Of a DNA stretch of 21,551 nucleotides, positions 15,657 through 21,551 are shown piece after piece. Under the pieces are notes generated by a model. It searched no databases. It saw nothing but the letters and a program-made list of their open reading frames with translations, and was not told the DNA's origin. Numbering within the stretch: the stretch's first letter is position 1; each line of letters starts with the position of its first letter. The stretch is from SAR86 cluster bacterium (GTDB lineage: Bacteria > Pseudomonadota > Gammaproteobacteria > Magnimaribacterales > D2472), in assembly GCA_016779505.1 (NCBI GenBank), contig JADHNM010000013.1, positions 1 to 21,551 on the forward strand. Direction: 5' to 3'. The position numbers were made by a program, and so were the translations under genes.

Positions 15657-17123
15657 TTAATCTTTTGCAGTTTTTATTACAAAAGATAAAGCAATTAATG
15701 CTAATGCAATTACCAAATAATACTGAATCATAAATTCAAAGACTGGTGAAATGGTTTCAAGCCCTCCATCTAGAGCCTCCCCTCCAAGCAATCCTGCAAG
15801 AACGCCTCCAATTGCACTGGCTAAGAACCACAAACCAAACATCTGCCCCATGTAACGCTTAGGACCATAGCGAGAAAAAGCCGATAAACCTATAGGAGAT
15901 AAGGCCAGCTCACCCCATGTTTGAAAAAGATAAGTCAGCAAGAGCCATTGCATGCCAACTGGAGAGGATTCAATTGCTAAATTAACTGCGATGATCATCA
16001 CAAAGAAGCTTAATGCCATAAATAAAAGTCCAATAGCAAATTTAAATGGTAAAGATGGATCTAAATTTTTTCGGGCTAACTGAGCCCAGATTCCAGCAAA
16101 GATTGGAGCAAACAAAACAACAATTATTGGATTCGCAAACTGAAGCCATCCAACTGGAATCTTGTAACCAGCAACTGATAAATCTGTATAGTCTCTTGCA
16201 AAAATATTTAATGAGCCTGCGGATTGATCAAAGCCTGACCAAAAAGCAGCAGCGCCAATAAAGAGTAAAAATAAAAGAATTAAATTTTTTCTTTCAGAAG
16301 CATTGAGCCCTGCAAAAAGGAATAAATAAATAAAATATAAACCAGCAACTATTGTAAGAAAGTAAGCAAACTGCTCAGCAAAAAATCTTGGATCAATAAC
16401 AATGAAACCAAATAGGCCAGCACCTATAACCATGAACATCGCCACAAGAGATACTTTTAAGTAATTTGTATATTTTTTGCGTTTTTCATCTGACATTTCA
16501 TTGGGATACATACCAGCATCTCCCAATAAATGTCTATGCTTGATATATTGAATTACACCAAAAGTCATTCCTATTCCTGCAGCGCCAAAACCCCAATGCC
16601 AACCAATCTTCTCGCCCAAGTATGAACAAATTAAAAATCCTAAAGTGGAGCCTATATTGATAGACATATAAAAAATCGTATAACCAGAATCCCTTCGATC
16701 ATCCTGACCATCGTAGAGCTGGCCAACAATAGTAGAAATATTTCCCTTAAGAAGGCCAGTGCCCAATACAACAAAAATCAACCCTAAGAAAAAGGTCTGT
16801 TCAATAGGAATAGCTAAAGTAAAGTGACCTAAAGCAATTATTAAAGCTCCTATTAATACTGCTTTCTGATGTCCCAAGATGTTATCTGCAATCCATCCTC
16901 CTGGAACAACCATAAAATAAACCATGCCCGAATAAATACCATAAATTGCTTGGGATTCGACTTGAGACCAACCCAAGCCAGGATTAAAGCCAGTAACAGC
17001 ACCTGTCATATATAAGACCAATAAGGCACGCATTCCATAATAGGACATGCGCTCCCACATCTCAGTTAAAAAAAGTGTTCTTAATCCAATAGGATGCCCA
17101 AAAAAAGTATTACTTGTATTCAT
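15657..17123 (-). CDS. Proton-dependent oligopeptide transporter (POT/PTR2 family)
   Basis: Members of this major-facilitator family import di- and tripeptides with protons across the inner membrane. The 488-residue protein is strongly hydrophobic with about 12-14 predicted membrane segments. It has the family motif ExxERxxYYG at the start of helix 1 (Glu21, Glu24, Arg25, Tyr28-Gly30) and a second PTR signature in FYMSINIGSTLG. It is closest in style to the Dtp/YdgR branch, but substrate specificity cannot be read from sequence. It is not part of a neighbouring pathway: it converges on dapE (3-nt gap) and diverges from a small RDD protein. Its own promoter may be TTGATA-N16-CATAAC at 17133-17160 (minus). 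Confidence 0.93.
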   Translation of the reverse strand: MNTSNTFFGHPIGLRTLFLTEMWERMSYYGMRALLVLYMTGAVTGFNPGLGWSQVESQAIYGIYSGMVYFMVVPGGWIADNILGHQKAVLIGALIIALGHFTLAIPIEQTFFLGLIFVVLGTGLLKGNISTIVGQLYDGQDDRRDSGYTIFYMSINIGSTLGFLICSYLGEKIGWHWGFGAAGIGMTFGVIQYIKHRHLLGDAGMYPNEMSDEKRKKYTNYLKVSLVAMFMVIGAGLFGFIVIDPRFFAEQFAYFLTIVAGLYFIYLFLFAGLNASERKNLILLFLLFIGAAAFWSGFDQSAGSLNIFARDYTDLSVAGYKIPVGWLQFANPIIVVLFAPIFAGIWAQLARKNLDPSLPFKFAIGLLFMALSFFVMIIAVNLAIESSPVGMQWLLLTYLFQTWGELALSPIGLSAFSRYGPKRYMGQMFGLWFLASAIGGVLAGLLGGEALDGGLETISPVFEFMIQYYLVIALALIALSFVIKTAKD

Positions 17124-17160
17124 ATTATTTGAGTTATGATTTAAGAGAATACTATATCAA
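17113..17160. promoter_or_regulatory. Overlapping divergent promoters, POT transporter / RDD gene
   Basis: Toward the transporter (minus strand), TTGATA (17155-17160) and CATAAC (17133-17138) are spaced by 16 nt; the -10 ends 9 nt before the ATG. Toward the RDD gene (plus strand), CTTGTA (17113-17118) and TATGAT (17135-17140) are spaced by 16 nt. The two -10 elements overlap at 17135-17138, so both promoters could not be open at once. The hexamers are imperfect; this is a pattern-based call. Confidence 0.35.
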
Positions 17161-17164
17161 ACTA

Positions 17165-17578
17165 ATGGATAAAACACCTTACGTAGGGCCCTTTCTTAGA
17201 ATCATAGCTTCAATTTATGACTTCTTTTTGCTTCTTGGGGTCTGGTTTCTAGTCGGCTCTTTAGCACTTTGGTTAAATGGTGGTGAAATCTTGCATCCGG
17301 TCATAGGAAGTTTGCTGGTCTTCATAAGCGGATGGTTATTCTTTACATTTTTCTGGATCAAAAATGGTCAAACTCTTGGCATGCAGGTTTGGAAATTTAA
17401 AATTGTTAATGCTGATCCAAATTTGGATCATATTACTCTTAAGCAAACATTTTTAAGGTATTTAGTTAATTGTGGAATGTTAGCTCTTCTAGGTATGCCT
17501 CTATTCCTTATTTATGCAGATTCAAAAAAACTTGCAGTAAATGACATTCTTTCAAAAACTAGATTGAAAAAAATTTAG
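17165..17578 (+). CDS. RDD-family small inner-membrane protein, function unknown
   Basis: The 137-residue protein has the RDD-domain layout. There is an Arg/Asp-containing first helix (RIIASIYDFFLLLG, Arg12 and Asp19), a second helix at about 44-63, the loop motif KNGQTLGMQVWKFKIV (67-81), and a third hydrophobic segment at about 98-117. The C terminus, AVNDILSKTR, resembles the usual HDxxxxTxV ending. RDD proteins are integral membrane proteins of mostly unknown role; some have been linked to ion transport. I chose the ATG at 17165 because the family homology starts there. A TTG at 17114 would add 17 residues and run into the transporter gene. The stop codon directly abuts the lptG stop. Confidence 0.85.
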   Translation: MDKTPYVGPFLRIIASIYDFFLLLGVWFLVGSLALWLNGGEILHPVIGSLLVFISGWLFFTFFWIKNGQTLGMQVWKFKIVNADPNLDHITLKQTFLRYLVNCGMLALLGMPLFLIYADSKKLAVNDILSKTRLKKI

Positions 17579-18574
17579 CTAGATTCTCTGAAATTTATAT
17601 GCTCCGATCCCAATTAAAATCATAATTGGCAGAAGATGTGCAATTAATATTGGCCATTGATAAGTCAGAAATGATGCAACGCTTAAATCTTTTGTTAAGT
17701 CATAAATAAGCCCAAGTGAAATGCCTATGATAATTTGTCGACCCACTCCTGTTAAGCGCAAACTATCAAACATCAAGCTGCCTGCTAAAAAAATTATTGC
17801 AATAATCGATACTGGTAAAAGCACTCTTGCATATATTAATGAGTCAATTTTTTGCAAATCCTTATCAAGCTGATAAGTTCTTTTTAAATCAAGCAACGAA
17901 GATAAAGAAAAGGTTTCTAGAACATTATTTGATAGTAAAAATGATGAAGGGAATTCAAAGCTTGGCTGAGAGGGAGAATCTAGAATTACCAATTGACCCT
18001 GATCTAATTTACCCTCTTGAAATGAAGAAGATGAAGCAATTCTTTGATTATCGTTAAATTCTATAATTTGAATTGCCTCAGCCTGATTGCTATTTATGCG
18101 TCTGAGGCCAATTAAATTTTTTTCAGATATTTCCCATTGAAATACCTCGGCAGATCCAGTGGGTTGATTCATTGTTTTAGATTTTTTTGATAAGTCCAAG
18201 AAAAATGTTTCGTCAAAAAAAATTAATGCCAATGATAATATTATTGGGCCTAGACCTGATATTAAAACAATTTTTAAAGGCGATAATCCCGCTGATCGTA
18301 AAAAAACTAAATTGCCCTGCTGATTAAATATTGATAGCGCTATCAATGTACCTATTAGCATAGAACTCTCAAGATATTGCATTCCTTTATGCAATTGCTC
18401 ATACAGCACAACATTAAAAATTGAAATAAAACCATTATCATCGTCTAAATTTTCAAGCTCCATGACCAGAGTGACGGATAAATCAAGAAATAGCATCACT
18501 ATCCAGACCAGTGCTGAAATTAGAAAAGTTTTTTTGATTAGGTGTCTGGAATAGATATTAAGAATATTGTTCAT
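17579..18574 (-). CDS. lptG: LPS export ABC transporter permease LptG
   Basis: LptG pairs with LptF in the LptB2FG transporter, which extracts LPS from the inner membrane and drives it along the periplasmic bridge. The 331-residue protein has the YjgP/YjgQ layout. Three N-terminal membrane segments include a cytoplasmic coupling region around NLVFLRSAGLSPLKI. A periplasmic beta-jellyroll domain (about 125-235) follows, then three C-terminal segments starting at LLPVSIIAIIFLAGSLMF. The ATG at 18574 overlaps the lptF stop by one base (TGATG); a GTG one codon upstream is an alternative start. It is slightly shorter than E. coli LptG (360). It converges with the RDD gene with zero nucleotides between stop codons. 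Confidence 0.93.
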   Translation of the reverse strand: MNNILNIYSRHLIKKTFLISALVWIVMLFLDLSVTLVMELENLDDDNGFISIFNVVLYEQLHKGMQYLESSMLIGTLIALSIFNQQGNLVFLRSAGLSPLKIVLISGLGPIILSLALIFFDETFFLDLSKKSKTMNQPTGSAEVFQWEISEKNLIGLRRINSNQAEAIQIIEFNDNQRIASSSSFQEGKLDQGQLVILDSPSQPSFEFPSSFLLSNNVLETFSLSSLLDLKRTYQLDKDLQKIDSLIYARVLLPVSIIAIIFLAGSLMFDSLRLTGVGRQIIIGISLGLIYDLTKDLSVASFLTYQWPILIAHLLPIMILIGIGAYKFQRI

Positions 18575-19701
18575 CACGTGCTTAACCAGGCTAATAAAAG
18601 AAAAATGAAAAAGATAAGTGAAATGGTTTTCATTCTTGAATTAGAAAAAAAACTTTTTAATGAGACTCTTCCATCAAACCAAAAAAACATGGCGCCAAAA
18701 GATAAAAATGCCAAATGTACAGGCCATAGTAAGTAGTAATAGAAATTTGAGTTATCTGAATAACTCTCTCTAAATGCAACCAAAACACTTAAATAAAAAA
18801 TATAAATTAATACGCCGGTAACAAGACTGCCTTCCCTTCCTGATCTGGGGTTTTCTTTTCCAAAAACAAAACTTAGCACCAGCAATGCCACAAGCATGGC
18901 CGGAATACTTGCATTCCATTGGCTCTCAATAAAATTAGATTTATTTTTATAGTCAAGCAATTTTGAAAGAGTGAATGATTTGCTTGGTGTCTGCCCAACT
19001 CCAATAGAATGAGTTAACTCTTTGAATGAGGCATCGATTTTGTTGGCACTGTTTAAGTCTGGATAAATAGATCCATTCTTAAAATCTAAAATCATATTAT
19101 TATCCTGATTTGAGATTTCAAGCAGATCTGCCTTGATAATTGATAAAGAAGGATCATCTTGAACAAAAAAAGTTACCCCGGTCATTCGTTCGCCATCGTA
19201 TGAATCAAAATAAAGATAGCTGCCAGCCTCATCAAGATTGATTAATGATTGAGGTTGCAGCATTCCAAGCTTATCCTCATATGATTGCTCAGCTATTAAA
19301 CTTTTAGAAAGAGCCTTCCCATATGGAGCCAGATAAACGCTGATCAGCGAACAAGAAATTAAAGTAATGAAAAAAAATGGCATTATATGTTTGATAAGTC
19401 TCAATCGAGATACACCAGCAGAAAAATAAGCGTAGATTCCATTCGATTGATAGAGTTCAGATACAACCAACAAAAGACTTAAAAAAAAAGCAAAAGGTAT
19501 AAGCAATGCCAAAAAATCAGGCAATCTAAGAAAAATTACAGAAAAAATGATATCTGGATTTAAGCTTCCTGCCGCAGCTTGTTCAAAATAACCAACAAGC
19601 CTAGATGAAAAAATTAATGCAGTCAGGATAAATAATATTGCAGTAAAACCCTTAACAATTTGAGAATTTAAATGAATTGCAAGAATATTCTTTTTATACA
19701 T
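18574..19701 (-). CDS. lptF: LPS export ABC transporter permease LptF
   Basis: LptF is the second permease of LptB2FG. The 375-residue protein has membrane segments at roughly 15-33, 50-75 and 95-120. The hallmark cytoplasmic coupling helix is LPDFLALLIPFAFFLSLLLVVSELYQSNG followed by SAGVSRLRLI (see residues 55-100). A periplasmic domain (about 125-255) is followed by three more segments from about 260. An AAAGG Shine-Dalgarno precedes the ATG. The gene is divergent from pepA across 66 nt and overlaps lptG, exactly the lptF-lptG/pepA arrangement of E. coli. The ATPase LptB is encoded elsewhere, as is usual. Confidence 0.94.
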   Translation of the reverse strand: MYKKNILAIHLNSQIVKGFTAILFILTALIFSSRLVGYFEQAAAGSLNPDIIFSVIFLRLPDFLALLIPFAFFLSLLLVVSELYQSNGIYAYFSAGVSRLRLIKHIMPFFFITLISCSLISVYLAPYGKALSKSLIAEQSYEDKLGMLQPQSLINLDEAGSYLYFDSYDGERMTGVTFFVQDDPSLSIIKADLLEISNQDNNMILDFKNGSIYPDLNSANKIDASFKELTHSIGVGQTPSKSFTLSKLLDYKNKSNFIESQWNASIPAMLVALLVLSFVFGKENPRSGREGSLVTGVLIYIFYLSVLVAFRESYSDNSNFYYYLLWPVHLAFLSFGAMFFWFDGRVSLKSFFSNSRMKTISLIFFIFLLLAWLST

Positions 19702-19754
19702 GCCTTTAGCGATCTTGATGCATTACAATAAATATCTTATCAGTAATTTTTATC

Positions 19755-19759
19755 AGGAG
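19755..19759 (+). promoter_or_regulatory. Strong Shine-Dalgarno of pepA
   Basis: AGGAG sits 8 nt before the ATG at 19768. It decides between that ATG and an out-of-frame ATG at 19761, which is only 1 nt from the AGGAG. It is one of the few strong ribosome-binding sites in the window, which suggests that pepA is well translated. Confidence 0.7.
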
Positions 19760-19767
19760 TATGGTTT

Positions 19768-21282
19768 ATGACTTACAAAGTCTTATCAAGTCTAACAGCA
19801 AACAATATTAATTCTGCAGATCTTTTAAAAGTTAAAACAGATCTCTTAATTATTGCGGTTAATAAAAAAACATCTGCAGCAGCTGAGCTTAAAGGCCTGC
19901 AATCAATTGCACAATCATTGGTACAAGAATCTATTAAAGAAATTAATAGTGGATCAAGGAAGTCTATTTTCCTTCCAGCTCCTGCTAAGGTTGCAGCTAA
20001 AAATATTCTACTAATTAAAGAGCCGGATGCAAAAGCAGCAAGCTTTTTGGTGCTTCGTTATTATGAAGAGATTATGAGCTTGGTGAAATCAGCCAAAGCA
20101 AAAGATTTTGCATATCTTATGAGCTCAACCACATCAAAAGATTTTGATTTAGTGTGGGCCGCTGAAGTGGCAGCTAGAACATTTGAAGCAGCAGCTTATA
20201 CTTTTAATGTAACGAAAAATAAAACTGCCAAACCTGTCACAGTCAAGAAAGGCGCTCTCTTATTTGCTGGCATAACTCCAGCAAAACTTAGATCACTTAG
20301 AGATGCTGTAAAACTCGGTCATGCTGTTGGTGAGGGAATGAATGCTACGAAACATCTTGGTGATTTACCTGCAAATCATTGCACACCAAGGATTATTGAG
20401 CAAAAAACCAAAGCTCTTAAGAAAGATTTCCCTAACTTGAAAATTTCAAGCTTAAATGAAAAAGATCTTGCAAGATTAAAAATGGGATCTTACCTTTCTG
20501 TTGCCAAAGGCAGTGATGAGCCGCCAAGAATGATGACCATCGAATATAAAGGTGGCCCAAAAGATAAGCAACCTATTGTTCTTGTGGGAAAGGGTATTAC
20601 TTTTGATACCGGTGGAATCTCACTTAAACCTAGCTCTACCATGGATGAAATGAAATGGGATATGTGTGGGGCTGCGTCTGTTTTTGGAATTATGCAAACC
20701 CTTGCAAGGCTTAAGGCTAAAGTGAATGTTGTAGGCTTGTTAGTTTGTGCTGAAAATATGCCTTCTGCACGTGCTACTAAACCTGGTGATGTGGTTACTT
20801 CCATGTCAGGTCAAACAATCGAAATTTTAAATACTGATGCTGAGGGTAGATTGGTGCTATGTGATGCATTGACTTACTCAAAGAAATTTAAGCCGAGTCA
20901 TGTAATTGATATGGCTACTTTAACCGGTGCCGTGGTTGTTGCCCTTGGTAGTCCAGCTACCGGTGTGATGGCCAATAACCAAGCTCTTGCTGACAAAATT
21001 CTAGCAGCTGGAGAAAAATCTGGTGACAGAGCTTGGCAACTGCCACTTTGGGAAGAATATGCGCATTGCACTAAAACAAAATTTGCGGACCTTGCAAACA
21101 TTGGTGGTGGAAGAGAGGCTGGAACCATTCATGCTGCCTCTTTCTTGTCCAACTTTACACAAGATTTTAAATGGGCTCACATGGATATTGCAGCAAGTGC
21201 CTGGAATGGTGGCGCAAAAAAAGGAGGCACTGGCAGACCAGTTCCATTGTTAGCTGAATTAATTTTAAATGGAAATTTATAA
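19768..21282 (+). CDS. pepA: Cytosol (leucyl) aminopeptidase PepA, M17 family
   Basis: PepA is a hexameric two-metal aminopeptidase that degrades peptides in the cytoplasm. In E. coli it also binds DNA, in Xer recombination and carAB control. The 504-residue protein has a variable N-terminal macro-like domain (about 1-165) and the M17 catalytic domain. Its metal and catalytic residues are all present: Lys275, Asp280 (GKGITFDTGG), Lys287, Asp298, Asp357 and Glu359 in the signature NTDAEGRL, and Arg361. All are offset by +5 from E. coli as I recall its numbering. The N-terminal domain is Ala/Lys-rich. A strong AGGAG precedes the start. valS follows after 24 nt; holC, between them in E. coli, is absent. 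Confidence 0.97.
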   Translation: MTYKVLSSLTANNINSADLLKVKTDLLIIAVNKKTSAAAELKGLQSIAQSLVQESIKEINSGSRKSIFLPAPAKVAAKNILLIKEPDAKAASFLVLRYYEEIMSLVKSAKAKDFAYLMSSTTSKDFDLVWAAEVAARTFEAAAYTFNVTKNKTAKPVTVKKGALLFAGITPAKLRSLRDAVKLGHAVGEGMNATKHLGDLPANHCTPRIIEQKTKALKKDFPNLKISSLNEKDLARLKMGSYLSVAKGSDEPPRMMTIEYKGGPKDKQPIVLVGKGITFDTGGISLKPSSTMDEMKWDMCGAASVFGIMQTLARLKAKVNVVGLLVCAENMPSARATKPGDVVTSMSGQTIEILNTDAEGRLVLCDALTYSKKFKPSHVIDMATLTGAVVVALGSPATGVMANNQALADKILAAGEKSGDRAWQLPLWEEYAHCTKTKFADLANIGGGREAGTIHAASFLSNFTQDFKWAHMDIAASAWNGGAKKGGTGRPVPLLAELILNGNL

Positions 21283-21306
21283 GACTTTTTCAGATCTTTG
21301 TAGGTA

Positions 21307-21551
21307 ATGGATAAGAAGCCATATGACCCATCTGAGATAGAGCAAAAACTCTATCAAGAGTGGGAAGATTCCGGTCTGTTTGAACCGGGTGATGGATCGG
21401 AGTCTTATTCACTAGCCATTCCTCCCCCAAATGTAACCGGAACATTGCACATGGGGCATGGGTTTCAAAATGCCATCATGGATTGCTTAATTCGATACCA
21501 TCGAATGTCTGGTAAAAATACCTTATGGCAAGTTGGAACAGATCATGCTGG
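21307..21551 (+). CDS. valS: Valyl-tRNA synthetase, 5' part (runs off the window)
   Basis: ValS charges tRNA-Val. Only the first 81 codons are in the window. The translation begins MDKKPYDPSEIEQKLYQEWE, typical of the ValS N terminus. It reaches the class I HIGH signature as HMGH (residues 48-51) within PPPNVTGTLHMGHGF, and then TLWQVGTDHAG, the ValS/IleS-type continuation of the Rossmann core. The ATG at 21307 follows a TAGGTA that may be a weak Shine-Dalgarno. The frame is open to the window edge, so nothing suggests a broken gene. It probably shares a transcript with pepA, as in E. coli. Confidence 0.96.
   Translation, partial: MDKKPYDPSEIEQKLYQEWEDSGLFEPGDGSESYSLAIPPPNVTGTLHMGHGFQNAIMDCLIRYHRMSGKNTLWQVGTDHA

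Noticed and set aside
17114..17164. TTG start adding 17 residues to the RDD protein
   Set aside because: The extra residues are not RDD-like, and the start lies inside the divergent transporter gene and promoter region.
17545..17595. Repeated CTAGATT around the RDD/lptG junction as a terminator or recombination site
   Set aside because: Two 7-bp direct copies in AT-rich coding sequence; there is no stem with a T-run and no mobile-element context.
19702..19767. Divergent lptF/pepA promoters
   Set aside because: TTGATG (19715-19720) and several AT-rich hexamers are present, but no pair has convincing spacing in either direction, so no promoter is called in this 66-nt gap.
20490..21253. Open frames on both strands within pepA
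   Set aside because: All fall inside the M17 catalytic domain of pepA and have no start signals or family motifs.

Overview
This is a dense, AT-rich stretch of core chromosome (roughly one third G+C by eye) from a gammaproteobacterium with a compact genome. Gene content, gene order, low G+C and very short intergenic gaps fit a free-living marine, SAR86-like lineage. That placement is an inference from style and synteny, not from a marker-gene comparison. I see no phage, IS element, CRISPR array, secondary-metabolite locus or defence system.

Layout. (1) Positions 1-300 hold two divergently transcribed tRNA genes: initiator tRNA-fMet (minus) and tRNA-Leu(GAG) (plus). (2) Positions 342-10037 hold a minus-strand block, read right to left as carA-carB-greA-rlmE-ftsH-glmM-tpiA-secG. 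This is the classic gammaproteobacterial carAB...secG-tRNA cluster, but without dapB, yhbY and folP, and with tRNA-Leu inverted. (3) Positions 10038-10177 are a divergent control region with nested inverted repeats. (4) Positions 10178-15653 hold the plus-strand block map-glnD-dapD-dapE (N-terminal methionine removal, PII nitrogen signalling, lysine/diaminopimelate synthesis). (5) Positions 15657-17123 encode a POT-family peptide transporter (minus), divergent from a small RDD-family membrane protein (17165-17578, plus). (6) Positions 17579-19701 hold lptG and lptF (minus), the LPS-export permeases. They are divergent from pepA (19768-21282, plus), which is followed by the 5' end of valS (21307 onward). 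This is the E. coli lptFG/pepA/valS arrangement without holC.

Function. The genes are housekeeping: carbamoyl phosphate for pyrimidines and arginine (carAB), transcript rescue (greA), 23S rRNA methylation and membrane proteolysis (rlmE, ftsH), amino-sugar supply for the envelope (glmM), glycolysis (tpiA), secretion (secG), nitrogen sensing (glnD), DAP for peptidoglycan (dapD, dapE), peptide uptake and breakdown (POT transporter, pepA), and outer-membrane assembly (lptFG).

Compaction is strong. Genes overlap by 1, 4 or 17 nt, one convergent pair has abutting stop codons, and another is separated by 3 nt. I find no convincing new biological system. The most interesting leads are TATAAT elements 6-8 nt before several start codons (possible leaderless mRNAs), a U1-U72 initiator tRNA, the nested palindrome between carA and map, and the pattern of genes lost from otherwise conserved clusters.
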